Part shown: positions 35,909 to 47,120 of the stretch, in pieces
How positions within the stretch are numbered: the first letter of the stretch is position 1
Layout: each line of letters starts with the position of its first letter
The notes under the pieces: generated by a model
Seen by the model: the letters and a program-made list of their open reading frames with translations, nothing else
The model's database searches: none
Told to the model about the DNA's origin: nothing
Position numbers and translations under genes: made by a program
DNA from: Mycobacteroides chelonae CCUG 47445
GTDB lineage: Bacteria > Actinomycetota > Actinomycetes > Mycobacteriales > Mycobacteriaceae
Length of the DNA stretch: 64,000 nucleotides
Assembly (NCBI RefSeq): GCF_001632805.1
Contig: NZ_CP007220.1
Span: 620,001-684,000 of the forward strand
Direction: 5' to 3'

Positions 35909-37567
35909 GTGAGTGACGCGAGTTCCGATGCCATCGTCGTCGGCGCAGGTCTTGCCGGGTTGGTGGCGACCTGTGAGTTGGTGGACCGCGGCAAGAACGT
36001 TGTCATCGTCGAGCAGGAGAACGCCGCCAATCTGGGCGGGCAGGCGTACTGGTCGTTCGGCGGCCTGTTCTTCGTCAACAGTCCTGAACAGCGTCGCCTG
36101 GGCATCAAGGACTCCCACGAGCTGGCACTGCAGGATTGGCTCGGTACCGCAGGCTTCGACCGGCCGGAGGACCACTGGCCTCGTCAATGGGCGCACGCGT
36201 ATGTCGACTTCGCCGCAGGCGAGAAGCGAAGCTGGCTGCGCGCCAGGGGGTTACAAACATTTCCCGTGGTGGCGTGGGCCGAACGCGGCGGTAAAGACGC
36301 GCTGGGCCCGGGCAACTCGGTTCCCCGATTCCATATCACTTGGGGTACCGGGCCTGGCTTGGTGGAGATCTTCGCCCGGCGCGTGCTCGCCGCCGTGGAC
36401 CGGGGTCAAGTGCGCATCGCCTACCGCCACCAGGTCGATGAGCTGATCGTCGAACAAGGTGCCGCCGTGGGCGTCCGGGGCACCGTGCTGGATCCTTCCA
36501 CCGACGCGAGGGGTATGGCTTCCTCGCGAACAGCATTGGGAGAGTTTGAGTTCCGTGCACAAGCCGTCATCGTGACCAGCGGCGGTATCGGGGCCAACCA
36601 CGACCTGGTGCGGGCCAACTGGCCCGAGCGGATGGGACGTGTTCCGGATCAGCTGTTGACCGGGGTACCCGCGCATGTCGATGGGCGCATGCTCGGGATT
36701 TCGGTCGACGCGGGTGCCCACCTGATCAACCGCGACCGCATGTGGCATTACACCGAGGGCATCACCAACTACGACCCGGTCTGGCCGGGCCACGGGATTC
36801 GCATCCTTCCCGGTCCATCATCACTCTGGTTGGACGCCAATGGATCTCGAATTCCTGCGCCATTGTTCCCCGGATTCGACACCCTGGGCACGTTGGAGCA
36901 CATCTGCCGTAGTGGGCACGACTACTCGTGGTTCATCCTGAATGCGCGGATTATCGCCAAGGAGTTCGCACTGTCGGGGCAGGAGCAGAACCCCGACCTC
37001 ACGGGCAAGGATGTGCGGGGGGTGCTCCGGCGCGGCAAGGCCGGCGCGCCGGCGCCCGTGCAGGCGTTCATCGATAAGGGCGTCGACTTCGTCAGTGCCA
37101 CGAATCTGCCCGATCTGGTAGCCAAGATGAACGCGCTGCCGGACGTCACCCCGCTGGACTACGCGACGATCGCTCAGCAGGTAACGGCACGCGACCGTGA
37201 GGTGGCCAATCCGTTCGGTAAGGACCCGCAGATAGCCGCCATCCGCGCCGCGCGGGGGTATCTCGCCGATCGGATTGTCCGGGTGGTGGCTCCGCACCGA
37301 CTCGCCGATCCCAAGGCGGGTCCGCTGATCGCCGTCAAGTTGCACATCTTGACCCGAAAGACCTTGGGCGGCTTAGAGACCGATTTGGATTCGCGGGTGT
37401 TGCGCGCCGACGGAAGTTGCTTCGAGGGCCTGTACGCGGCCGGAGAGGTCGCCGGGTTCGGCGGCGGCGGCGTGCACGGATATCGCGCCTTGGAGGGCAC
37501 GTTCCTGGGCGGCTGCATCTTCAGCGGACGGGCCGCGGGCCGGGGCGCCGCCGAGGACATCGGCTAG
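35909..37567 (+). CDS. FAD-binding dehydrogenase, KsdD-like (Rv0785-like)
   Basis: A 552-residue flavoprotein very close to M. tuberculosis Rv0785. The N-terminal FAD motif is VGAGLAGLVATCEL and the end shows GEVAGFGGGGVHGYRALEGTFLGGC, the flavin-contact region of fumarate-reductase/ketosteroid-dehydrogenase proteins. A 3-ketosteroid-dehydrogenase-type reaction is possible but not shown. I chose the GTG at 35909 because TACGGT (35897-35902) lies six bases upstream, the leaderless pattern; the longer frame from 35867 has no ribosome site. Confidence 0.9.
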   Translation: MSDASSDAIVVGAGLAGLVATCELVDRGKNVVIVEQENAANLGGQAYWSFGGLFFVNSPEQRRLGIKDSHELALQDWLGTAGFDRPEDHWPRQWAHAYVDFAAGEKRSWLRARGLQTFPVVAWAERGGKDALGPGNSVPRFHITWGTGPGLVEIFARRVLAAVDRGQVRIAYRHQVDELIVEQGAAVGVRGTVLDPSTDARGMASSRTALGEFEFRAQAVIVTSGGIGANHDLVRANWPERMGRVPDQLLTGVPAHVDGRMLGISVDAGAHLINRDRMWHYTEGITNYDPVWPGHGIRILPGPSSLWLDANGSRIPAPLFPGFDTLGTLEHICRSGHDYSWFILNARIIAKEFALSGQEQNPDLTGKDVRGVLRRGKAGAPAPVQAFIDKGVDFVSATNLPDLVAKMNALPDVTPLDYATIAQQVTARDREVANPFGKDPQIAAIRAARGYLADRIVRVVAPHRLADPKAGPLIAVKLHILTRKTLGGLETDLDSRVLRADGSCFEGLYAAGEVAGFGGGGVHGYRALEGTFLGGCIFSGRAAGRGAAEDIG

Positions 37568-37646
37568 CGCGCTCATCGAAACCTGGGTTCTGGCGAAAAT
37601 GTGCGAGACGATGCCGCCACAACCTCGGTCTCGGCGCTGAAGGGGC

Positions 37647-38297
37647 TTAGAACACCACCGCGTCCTCGTGTGGCAGCACCTGGAAGTCGGCGTCAGACAT
37701 CTCGCGAAATCGCGTGTAGAAGAACGGGTATGCGGCCTCCTGCAGGATGCCCTGGTGGATCGGCACCGCCCGGGCAGGGTTGACCGCACGCAGGTATTCG
37801 ATGGCCTCGGACACCTTCATCCACGGCGCTGCCGCCGGTAGTGCCAGCACGTCAACCTCCTCGCCGGGGGCGAAGAGCGCGTCGCCCGGGTGCATGAGCC
37901 GCGCGGGATGGCCGGCGTCGCCGATCAGATACGAGGTGTTGTCGATGAGCGGGATCTCCGGGTGGATGACCGCGTGCTGCCCACCCACCCCCCGCACACT
38001 TAGATCCGCGACGGTGAAGCTGTCACCGGCATGCACCGCCTGCCACGGCTCGCCCAACTGCGCCGCCGTCATCGGGTCGGCGTACAGCGCGGCCCCCGGG
38101 TTGGCGTCGACGAGCGCGGGTAGCCGCGCCAGGTCCACATGGTCGGGGTGCTGATGGGTGATCAGGATGGCCGACAGGCCGGTGATGCCCTCGAATCCGT
38201 GCGAGAAGTTGCCCGGATCAAACAGCAGCGTCGTGCTCCCATTCTCAGACGGAAATTCTGCCAGCAGGCACGAATGCCCGAAGTGGGTCAGCTGCAT
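37647..38297 (-). CDS. Metallo-beta-lactamase-fold hydrolase (Rv0786c-like)
   Basis: A 216-residue protein of the UlaG-like metallo-beta-lactamase branch. It starts MQLTHFGHSCLL and carries the metal-binding H-x-H-x-D-H as THQHPDHVD near residue 60. Further histidines occur in GGQHAVIHPE and MHPGDALF. The ATG at 38297 gives the family's usual N terminus; AGTCTA at 38305-38310, read as TAGACT on this strand, is seven bases upstream. It is divergent from purS. The substrate is unknown. Confidence 0.9.
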   Translation of the reverse strand: MQLTHFGHSCLLAEFPSENGSTTLLFDPGNFSHGFEGITGLSAILITHQHPDHVDLARLPALVDANPGAALYADPMTAAQLGEPWQAVHAGDSFTVADLSVRGVGGQHAVIHPEIPLIDNTSYLIGDAGHPARLMHPGDALFAPGEEVDVLALPAAAPWMKVSEAIEYLRAVNPARAVPIHQGILQEAAYPFFYTRFREMSDADFQVLPHEDAVVF

Positions 38298-38336
38298 GAA
38301 GGGGAGTCTAGGCGGGATGTGTCCGGGCCCACACGG

Positions 38337-38342
38337 TAAAGT
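38337..38342 (+). promoter_or_regulatory. -10 element of purSQ (leaderless)
   Basis: TAAAGT ends exactly six bases before the purS GTG at 38349. Confidence 0.6.
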
Positions 38343-38348
38343 CAGGCC

Positions 38349-38588
38349 GTGGCCCGAGTCGTCGTTAACGTCATGCCGAAACCCGAGATCCTGGACCCGC
38401 AGGGACAAGCGATCGTGGGCGCACTCGCCCGCCTTGGCTATGCCGGTGTGGCAGACGTCCGGCAGGGCAAGCGCTTTGAGTTGGAATTCGAGGGAGAGAT
38501 CGGTGACGCCGATCTCGAGTCGATCGCCGAGGCGCTGCTCGCCAACACCGTCATTGAGGACTGGGAAATCGTGCGGGAGTCCGAATGA
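38349..38588 (+). CDS. purS: FGAM synthase, small subunit PurS
   Basis: A 79-residue subunit that bridges PurQ and PurL in the three-protein FGAM synthase. It is recognisable by [18 protein letters not shown] at the N terminus and the late NTVIEDWEI. Length and order are standard for Gram-positive-type systems. The GTG lies six bases after TAAAGT. It overlaps purQ by four bases (ATGA). Confidence 0.95.
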   Translation: MARVVVNVMPKPEILDPQGQAIVGALARLGYAGVADVRQGKRFELEFEGEIGDADLESIAEALLANTVIEDWEIVRESE

Positions 38589-39259
38589 CCCCACGCATCG
38601 GTGTCATCACGTTCCCCGGCACCCTCGACGACGTCGACGCCGCCCGTGCGGCCCGGCTCTCCGGTGCCGAGGCGGTCCCGTTGTGGCACGACGATGCCGA
38701 CCTGAAGTCCGTCGATGCGGTGATTGTGCCCGGTGGCTTTTCCTACGGTGATTACCTGCGTGCCGGGGCCATCGCGCGGTTCGCCCCCGTGATGCGTTCC
38801 GTAGTTGACGCCGCCGCACAAGGCCTGCCAATCCTGGGTATCTGCAATGGTTTCCAGGTGCTGTGCGAGGCGGGACTGCTGCCCGGCGCATTGGCTCGTA
38901 ACGCCGGTTTGCACTTCGTGTGCCGCGACGTCTGGCTAGGAGTCGACGCCAACAACACGGCGTGGTCGTCTCGGTACGACAAGGGTGCCGACATCCTGGT
39001 GCCACTCAAGTCCGGTGAAGGCCGCTATGTGGCCTCCGATGAGGTTCTCGACGAGTTGGAGGGCGAAGGCCGGGTGGTATTCCGCTACCGCGAGAACCCC
39101 AACGGGTCGATGCGCGATATCGCGGGGATTTCCTCGGCCAATGGCCGCGTGGTGGGGCTCATGCCGCACCCAGAGCATGCGACCGAGCCGCTGACCGGCC
39201 CGAGCGATGACGGGCTCGGCATTTTCTACTCGGCGCTCGACGCCGTGCTCACCGCCTGA
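38585..39259 (+). CDS. purQ: FGAM synthase, glutamine amidotransferase subunit PurQ
   Basis: A 224-residue class I amidotransferase that supplies ammonia to PurL. It begins [19 protein letters not shown]. The nucleophile cysteine is in [10 protein letters not shown] and the His-Glu pair in GLMPHPEHA. It is translated with purS through an ATGA overlap. The partner purL is about 5.6 kb downstream. A long inverted repeat follows the stop. Confidence 0.96.
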   Translation: MTPRIGVITFPGTLDDVDAARAARLSGAEAVPLWHDDADLKSVDAVIVPGGFSYGDYLRAGAIARFAPVMRSVVDAAAQGLPILGICNGFQVLCEAGLLPGALARNAGLHFVCRDVWLGVDANNTAWSSRYDKGADILVPLKSGEGRYVASDEVLDELEGEGRVVFRYRENPNGSMRDIAGISSANGRVVGLMPHPEHATEPLTGPSDDGLGIFYSALDAVLTA

Positions 39260-39265
39260 TTGCCC

Positions 39266-39330
39266 TCGCTGAATGTCGACTTTCTGTTAAGAACTGCGGA
39301 TAAGCCGCTCTGAAAGTCGACATTCGGCGA
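39266..39330 (+). repeat. Long inverted repeat between purQ and the encapsulin gene
   Basis: The arm at 39266-39284 is the inverse of 39312-39330 at 18 of 19 positions, with a 27-base loop. The core is GAATGTCGACTTTC. It lies between convergent genes, where a two-way terminator would be expected. Related half-sequences recur at 49523-49579, so it may be a dispersed element rather than a plain terminator. Confidence 0.75.
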
Positions 39331-39337
39331 GAAGGGG

Positions 39338-40135
39338 CTAGGGCAGCAGTGCGACCGAGGCCTCGGCGGTGTAAGCCAGGAACGTCAGGGTCTCCTGTAG
39401 ATACAGCTGCACGCTGTCGGCGTCATGGGACAGGTAGCCGATGGTGACATCGGTGCCCAGTTGCAGATCGAAGTCGCCGCCGCGGCAGCTCAGCACGAAC
39501 GCGCCATCGATCGCCGGCGCCCAGAGGATTTCCCCGGTGACCAACCGGCGGAGATGCTCGCGGATCGGGTAGCCGCGATCGGAGGCCTCGCTGACCTTTG
39601 TGTACTCCTCAGCCGACAGCAGCACCGAGTACGGGCCGTCGACACCGGCCAGGCGCAGTTCCGACAGCGCCTGCGCAACAATGTCGGGGTACTCGCGGAC
39701 ATCCTCGGGGAGCTTGAGTTCGGGATTTGAGCTCGACTCACGGATGCCGACGATCGAGGCGGCGGGATATCCCTCGAAGATGGCGCGGTCCTCGGCGAAG
39801 GCCAGCTTTTTGGCCGCCACCTTGACCGGGTCCCAGTCGGAGTCCTGGGAGCCGCGTTCCACGTCGTCGATGGCCGACCGGCTGATGGTGAACGGAACGC
39901 GTAGTCGTACAAGCGGTTTACTCTCGCGTAGATGCGCCTGGACGCCGTCGGCGGGTGCGGCCACGTCCAACAGGTGGCCGGTGCTCACCGCCGCGCTGGA
40001 GGGGCCGCCCGGCTCGCTGACATCGACCACCCGGCGCCCGGCGATATGGCGTTTGAAGGTGCGGGTGGCCTCGGTCTCGATCTCCGCCCACGCCTCGTCC
40101 GTGATCGGGGCGAGTTCGCGATACAGGTTGTTCAT
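39338..40135 (-). CDS. Encapsulin shell protein (Cfp29/linocin M18 family)
   Basis: A 265-residue HK97-fold shell protein that builds a protein nanocompartment. It starts [23 protein letters not shown] and continues with RRVVDVSEPGGP, features of M. tuberculosis Cfp29 (Rv0798c). The end YLQETLTFLAYTAEASVAL is the usual domain that completes the capsid. The ATG overlaps the stop of the DyP peroxidase gene by four bases, so shell and cargo are co-translated. Its stop lies just after the long inverted repeat. Confidence 0.96.
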   Translation of the reverse strand: MNNLYRELAPITDEAWAEIETEATRTFKRHIAGRRVVDVSEPGGPSSAAVSTGHLLDVAAPADGVQAHLRESKPLVRLRVPFTISRSAIDDVERGSQDSDWDPVKVAAKKLAFAEDRAIFEGYPAASIVGIRESSSNPELKLPEDVREYPDIVAQALSELRLAGVDGPYSVLLSAEEYTKVSEASDRGYPIREHLRRLVTGEILWAPAIDGAFVLSCRGGDFDLQLGTDVTIGYLSHDADSVQLYLQETLTFLAYTAEASVALLP

Positions 40136-41139
40136 GCCGACGTTCCTTTCAGGCTGCCGATGGATAGGGACCCTTGGTACTCAGTGGATTTCGCGGCTAC
40201 CTGGCTGGGCAGCGGTGGGGGAGCGTCGAGGAAGTCCGCGGACGGTGCGAAGAACAGTCCGCCGGTGACCGCGGTCGAGAAGTCCAGGATACGGTCGGTG
40301 TTCCCTGGGGGATCCCCGACAAACATGTTGTGCAGCATGCGTTCTGTGACATCCGGGGTGCGTGAGTAGGCGATGTAGTACGTCCCGAACTCGGCCTTCC
40401 CCAGCTCGCCGAACGGCATGTTGCGTCGCAGGATCTGCAGCTCGTTGCCCTCGTCGTCTTCGATGACATTCAGGGCCACATGCGAATTCGAGGGTTTGAC
40501 GGCATCGTCGAATTCGATGTCGTCGAGCTTGGTACGTCCGATCACCTTCTCCTGCTCGTCGACCGGCAATGCGCTCCAGGCGGCCATATCGTGCAGGTAT
40601 TTCTGGATATGTACGTAGCTGCCCGTGGCAAAGTCGGCATCCTCGGCGCCGACGAGGGCTGCCGACGCGGCTTCCTCACCATCGGGATTCTCGGTGCCGT
40701 CGACAAATCCCAGCAGGTCTCGGTTGTCGAAGTACTGAAAGCCGTGTACCTCGTCCACCACGGTGATGGCACCCGCCAGCGTGCTCGTAATGCGCGTGGC
40801 CAGTTCGAAGCAGCGGTCCATAGTGCTCGCGCGGATGTGGAACAGCAGGTCACCAGGGGTCGATGGGGCGGTGTGTCGCTCGCCACGCACCTCCTGAAAC
40901 GGCCACAGCCGAGCGGGGCGCGGCCCGGAAAAGAGCCGGTTCCAGGCATCCGAGCCGATTGCCGTAACCAGCGACAATCGCCGTGCCGGGTCGCGGAATC
41001 CGATGGCCTTAGCCAGGCCGGATAAGTCGGGCAATGCGGCGTGAACTGCTTGTTCGGCGCCCACGTCGACAGTCACCACCAGGAAAATGGCCGACGAGGA
41101 CAGCGGTTCCAGAACAGGCTGTGGCACGGGATCGGTCAC
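40132..41139 (-). CDS. DyP-type haem peroxidase, encapsulin cargo
   Basis: A 335-residue dye-decolorizing peroxidase. The family motif G-F-V-D-G is at 144-148 with D147 in the distal site, and H220 is the likely haem ligand. The C-terminal [10 protein letters not shown] (from residue 323) is the known encapsulin-targeting peptide, so the enzyme should be packed inside the shell made by the next gene. The GTG start has TAGGGT (complement of 41146-41151) six bases upstream, so the operon mRNA is probably leaderless. The homologue is Rv0799c. Confidence 0.96.
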   Translation of the reverse strand: MTDPVPQPVLEPLSSSAIFLVVTVDVGAEQAVHAALPDLSGLAKAIGFRDPARRLSLVTAIGSDAWNRLFSGPRPARLWPFQEVRGERHTAPSTPGDLLFHIRASTMDRCFELATRITSTLAGAITVVDEVHGFQYFDNRDLLGFVDGTENPDGEEAASAALVGAEDADFATGSYVHIQKYLHDMAAWSALPVDEQEKVIGRTKLDDIEFDDAVKPSNSHVALNVIEDDEGNELQILRRNMPFGELGKAEFGTYYIAYSRTPDVTERMLHNMFVGDPPGNTDRILDFSTAVTGGLFFAPSADFLDAPPPLPSQVAAKSTEYQGSLSIGSLKGTSA

Positions 41140-41145
41140 GCTTCG

Positions 41146-41151
41146 ACCCTA
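41146..41151 (-). promoter_or_regulatory. -10 element of the DyP-encapsulin operon (leaderless)
   Basis: Read on the minus strand, TAGGGT ends six bases before the GTG start of the peroxidase gene. Confidence 0.6.
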
Positions 41152-41172
41152 GACCCAATCCAGTCAGCCATC

Positions 41173-42450
41173 ATGGGAAGCGTGACCGCGACCGCATCAG
41201 GACTGTGCCAATTCATCGACGCCTCACCGTCTCCGTTTCACGCGGTGGACACGGTGGCACAGCGACTCCGTCAGGAGGGCTTCACCGAGCTGTTCGAGGC
41301 GCAGCGTTGGCCGGGACACTCGGGTGACTACTTCACGGTGCGGTCGGGGTCGATCGTGGCCTGGCGCGGTGTCGACATGGAAGACGACAACGCGGCCTTC
41401 CGGGTGATCGGGGCGCATACCGATAGCCCGAACCTACGGGTGAAGGCCAATGCCGATCGAGTGCAGGCGGGTTGGCCCATGGTCGCCCTGGAGCCCTATG
41501 GCGGTGCATGGGTGCAGACCTGGCTGGACCGCGACCTGGGGCTGTCCGGAAGGGTGCTGGTGCGTGACGGAGATGCGTTGCGGTCCACCCTGATTCGCAT
41601 CGATCAGCCGATCCTGCGGGTGCCGAATCTGGCGATCCACATGGTCAGTGCCGAGGAGCGTAAGAAATGGGTGATCGACCCGCAGTGGCATGTGAATTCG
41701 GTATGGAGCGGTGGGAAGAGCTTCGACGAGTTCATTGCCGGCCAGCTGGGGGTCGCCGCGGCCGATGTCCTCGGACGCGATCTCATGGCGCACGACCTGA
41801 CCGCCGCGGCGCTCATCGGCCCTGACGAGAGCCTGGTCAGCGCCCCGCGTCTGGACAATCAGGCCAGCTGCTACGCCGGACTGGAGGCGTTCCTTGCCGC
41901 CGAGTCCAGCTCGACGATCGTCCTCGCACTCTTCGACCACGAGGAAATCGGCTCGGTATCCGGTCATGGCGCTCACTCGGACCTGTTGTCGACAGTTCTG
42001 GAACGGATCGTGCTGTCCAGCAACGGCACCCGAGAGGACTTCCTGCGGCGCGCGGCCGCTTCACTGATGGTCTCGGCCGATATGGCGCACGCCACTCACC
42101 CCAACTACCCGGATCGGCATGAACCGGGTCACCAGATTGCCGTCAATGCCGGGCCGGTGATCAAGATTCATCCGAACGTTCGGTATGCCACCGATGGCCG
42201 GGGTGCGGCGGCATTCGCGCTGGCCTGCGGGCGGGCAGGTGTCCCGTATCAGCGGTACGAACATCGGGCGGATATGCAGTGCGGCTCCACCATTGGACCG
42301 TTCGCGGCCTCACACACCGGCATCGTCACCGTCGATGTCGGTGCCGCCACGCTGGCCATGCATTCGGTGCGCGAACTGATGGGTGCGCACGACGTTCCGA
42401 TGTATTCAGATGCGCTGCAAGCGTTTCTGGAGCTGCCCGCTACATCGTGA
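41173..42450 (+). CDS. M18 family aspartyl aminopeptidase (PepC/ApeB type)
   Basis: A 425-residue zinc aminopeptidase. It contains [12 protein letters not shown] near the N terminus, [12 protein letters not shown] with the first metal histidine and aspartate, [28 protein letters not shown] with the catalytic glutamates, and the final CGSTIGP and ARELMG-like stretches. It is close to M. tuberculosis Rv0800. The start is the ATG at 41173 or the GTG at 41182. It is divergent from the DyP operon by 33 bases. Its end overlaps the convergent gene by 11 bases. Confidence 0.95.
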   Translation: MGSVTATASGLCQFIDASPSPFHAVDTVAQRLRQEGFTELFEAQRWPGHSGDYFTVRSGSIVAWRGVDMEDDNAAFRVIGAHTDSPNLRVKANADRVQAGWPMVALEPYGGAWVQTWLDRDLGLSGRVLVRDGDALRSTLIRIDQPILRVPNLAIHMVSAEERKKWVIDPQWHVNSVWSGGKSFDEFIAGQLGVAAADVLGRDLMAHDLTAAALIGPDESLVSAPRLDNQASCYAGLEAFLAAESSSTIVLALFDHEEIGSVSGHGAHSDLLSTVLERIVLSSNGTREDFLRRAAASLMVSADMAHATHPNYPDRHEPGHQIAVNAGPVIKIHPNVRYATDGRGAAAFALACGRAGVPYQRYEHRADMQCGSTIGPFAASHTGIVTVDVGAATLAMHSVRELMGAHDVPMYSDALQAFLELPATS

Positions 42451-43258
42451 AGCGCAGGTTGGCGATGATGTGCCAACCTAGATCCGGATCACCGTCGAGG
42501 GTGAATCCGTCGCGGTTCGCGCTGGCTCGCCCACCCAGATGACGGGCGAACTCGCAGGTGTCCGCGGTGAGCGTCACGTGCGGCGCGCCGGAGAGCGCCG
42601 AGACGATGCGGGCCCGGTCGGGGATTTCGATATCAATGTTCTGCGCACTAATTCCGGTGAGCACGAAACGTATCCGGCTGCCCTGGGGTGCACTCGCTCG
42701 CTTTCCGACCAGGAACGGCAATGCGTTGATCAGCTCGGTGAGGGCCGGTGTCGCCGCCACCGGGTCGGCCGGTGCGGGCAGTCCGAGGCTGTCACGCACA
42801 TCCAATTCGTGCATCCAACAGTCGAAATCGCGGATCTGCATGAACCGGCCGTAGCTTTCCGGCCCCACCGGAGTCGATGTCTCAGCGTTGAACTGCTCCT
42901 GGGACAGGCCCTCCAGGATGGCAAGGCGCGCGCTGGTCACGCTACGTAAGTCGTTCAGCACCGCCACGGGCGGCAGCTTGCGGTAGTAGGTCAGCCACCG
43001 TTCGTTGAGGACGCCGACCGGATTGTGTACGTGTGGGAGATTGGCGACGGCCTCATCAGTGCTGGGCAGTGGGTCGCCGGACAGCAGACGTTCGGTACCC
43101 ACCACGTGCGCGATGACATCCTTGACCGTCCACCCCGGCAGCACCGACGGAGCGGCCCACTGCTCATCGGTCAAGGCGGCGCCGAGCTCGTCCAACGCGG
43201 TCCACTCCGCGGCCAGAGCGGCGACGACGGGATTTTTGGCGACGATCGTGACGGTCAT
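42440..43258 (-). CDS. Mycothiol-dependent maleylpyruvate-isomerase-type protein
   Basis: A 272-residue protein of the DinB-like family (TIGR03083 group). It shows [38 protein letters not shown] at the N terminus, where the His of VIAHV helps bind metal, and [13 protein letters not shown] as the second metal-site element. Members use mycothiol or simply bind it. The C-terminal part resembles a sterol-carrier-like domain. The ATG at 43258 has TAGGCT (complement of 43265-43270) six bases upstream, a leaderless pattern. Confidence 0.85.
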   Translation of the reverse strand: MTVTIVAKNPVVAALAAEWTALDELGAALTDEQWAAPSVLPGWTVKDVIAHVVGTERLLSGDPLPSTDEAVANLPHVHNPVGVLNERWLTYYRKLPPVAVLNDLRSVTSARLAILEGLSQEQFNAETSTPVGPESYGRFMQIRDFDCWMHELDVRDSLGLPAPADPVAATPALTELINALPFLVGKRASAPQGSRIRFVLTGISAQNIDIEIPDRARIVSALSGAPHVTLTADTCEFARHLGGRASANRDGFTLDGDPDLGWHIIANLRFTM

Positions 43259-43365
43259 GGCCCGAGCCTACGAGAGCCGATGGGCGCTCGAGCGATGAAT
43301 TTGATCGATTGTGTCGGTCCGTCTCTCTAGAGTTGTTTCATCGGGGATTTCGAGAAAGGAATCTC

Positions 43366-43758
43366 ATGTCCGTCATATCCACATTCAGTGAGAAATCGAC
43401 ACCGGAGAAGATCGGTATCGCGCTGAGCGGCATCATCCTGTTGTTCCTCTTGGGTGATGCGTTACCCAAGATCTTTGGTGCGGAGTTCGCCCAGAAGGCG
43501 ACCGAGCAGCTGGGTTTCGCGCCGTATCAGACCGCGCTCATTGGCTGGGTGCTCTTGGCATGCACCATCGTGTGGGCCATTCCACGTACCGCGGTGCTCG
43601 GCGCCGTGGGGTTGACGGCCTACCTGGGTGGCGCGGTCACGATCGATATGCACGAGGAAGTTTGGTTCGCCGTGGTGTTCGCGGTCGGATTCGGACTGCT
43701 GATCTGGGCGGCGATGATTCTGCGCCGGCGCGAGCTGTTGCGGGTGTTGATCGGCTAG
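43366..43758 (+). CDS. DoxX-like membrane protein
   Basis: A 130-residue protein with four hydrophobic helices, starting TPEKIGIALSGIILLFLLGDALPKIF, then GWVLLACTIVWAIPRTAVLGAVGLTAYLGGAV and a final helix with a basic tail. This is the DoxX_2 pattern. Members are often linked to oxidative-stress or membrane redox complexes, but no role can be assigned here. The ATG at 43366 has AAAGGA at proper spacing. Its stop overlaps the convergent lipoprotein gene by four bases. Confidence 0.85.
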   Translation: MSVISTFSEKSTPEKIGIALSGIILLFLLGDALPKIFGAEFAQKATEQLGFAPYQTALIGWVLLACTIVWAIPRTAVLGAVGLTAYLGGAVTIDMHEEVWFAVVFAVGFGLLIWAAMILRRRELLRVLIG

Positions 43759-44771
43759 CCCGGGCAGCTCTCGTACATCCCGCGCATCTCCGCTTCGACC
43801 GCGGAACTGCGTTGCGACGGAGGCATTTCGCCCATGCAACCACCCAGCCACACAGTGATACCGGTCTTGTCTCCATGTAGTTCGTAGACGCCGGGTTGCC
43901 CGAACCGCTTCAGCAGCTCCAGTTGCCGAACAGCTGTCTCTCGAAGCTGTGCTTGGTTCGCCGTGGGCACCTCGGCGTACGTGGTGTTCAGGTAGTGCCG
44001 CGCAGTCGAATACTGGACATTGTTCTGATCCTTGCGGGCCGAGCGTGACGTGAACCGCGAGGATGTCGGGGCGATGGCGTTGAGGCGTTCCCACAGGGCG
44101 ACCGCGCTGATATCCGGAAAGCCCCGTTCCGTACTGAGGGCCGGGTAGGGGCCGACGACGGGTCCAACATGCCAGGCCGCGCCGGACAGCGCCGCAAAGT
44201 CGCCGGCGATCTGCTGAAAGGCCGTGGTGATGTCTCGATAGTCGACGGGCTTGCCCGCTTCACGGCTCTTGACCGCGACATCGACCGTGACGCGCGGCTC
44301 GGGACCGGAGTAGGCGGTGGATATGTCGACACCTCCGATGTTGGTCAGTTGCCGCAGTCGCACCCAATCGGCGAAGGGCGGCGCCGATTGCCGCTCGGCG
44401 CCCGGGTCGACGGCCGAGGTGACCTTGCTGCACCCCGATAAGTTGTTCTGGATTGCGCACGGCGTCGCCACGGTCAACGTCACATCGTGCTGACTGAATC
44501 CGACCTCGCGTACCCGTCTGGTGAACAGGTCCCATATCGCTGTCAGTTGCTCAGTGGTCACGGCCGGTGCCACGGTGACCGTCAAGCCGAATCGTTGGCC
44601 TTTGGTGAAGACATTGGCGTAGTCGTGGGTGGTCTCTGTGACACCGGATAGTGCGCGGATCTGCGTGGAGATCTGCTGGGCCTCCTCGGTGCGCTGAGGT
44701 GCGCATCCGGCCCCCAGCAGAATTACCGCAGTGGCAAATATGGTCCATGCACGTCCGCGCCCCCATTTCAC
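43755..44771 (-). CDS. Lipoprotein of unknown function
   Basis: A 338-residue protein with a lipoprotein signal; the lipobox is L-G-A-G-C with C23 as the acylated residue. The mature part has two similar halves judging by the repeated strand-rich stretches, and two further cysteine pairs (TPCAIQNNLSGC and GGCMGE...CPG). No catalytic motif is visible. The GTG at 44771 lies 63 bases from the divergent purL. It should sit on the outer face of the cytoplasmic membrane. Confidence 0.8.
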   Translation of the reverse strand: MKWGRGRAWTIFATAVILLGAGCAPQRTEEAQQISTQIRALSGVTETTHDYANVFTKGQRFGLTVTVAPAVTTEQLTAIWDLFTRRVREVGFSQHDVTLTVATPCAIQNNLSGCSKVTSAVDPGAERQSAPPFADWVRLRQLTNIGGVDISTAYSGPEPRVTVDVAVKSREAGKPVDYRDITTAFQQIAGDFAALSGAAWHVGPVVGPYPALSTERGFPDISAVALWERLNAIAPTSSRFTSRSARKDQNNVQYSTARHYLNTTYAEVPTANQAQLRETAVRQLELLKRFGQPGVYELHGDKTGITVWLGGCMGEMPPSQRSSAVEAEMRGMYESCPG

Positions 44772-44822
44772 AGCGCTCAGTATGCGCCAGGAGCGTTTGT
44801 CCAGGCCTGAACCGACCGCATA

Positions 44823-44828
44823 TAGAAT
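44823..44828 (+). promoter_or_regulatory. -10 element of purL (leaderless)
   Basis: TAGAAT ends exactly six bases before the purL GTG at 44835. Confidence 0.62.
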
Positions 44829-44834
44829 CTGTTC

Positions 44835-47116
<2,282 letters not shown>

Positions 47117-47120
<4 letters not shown>

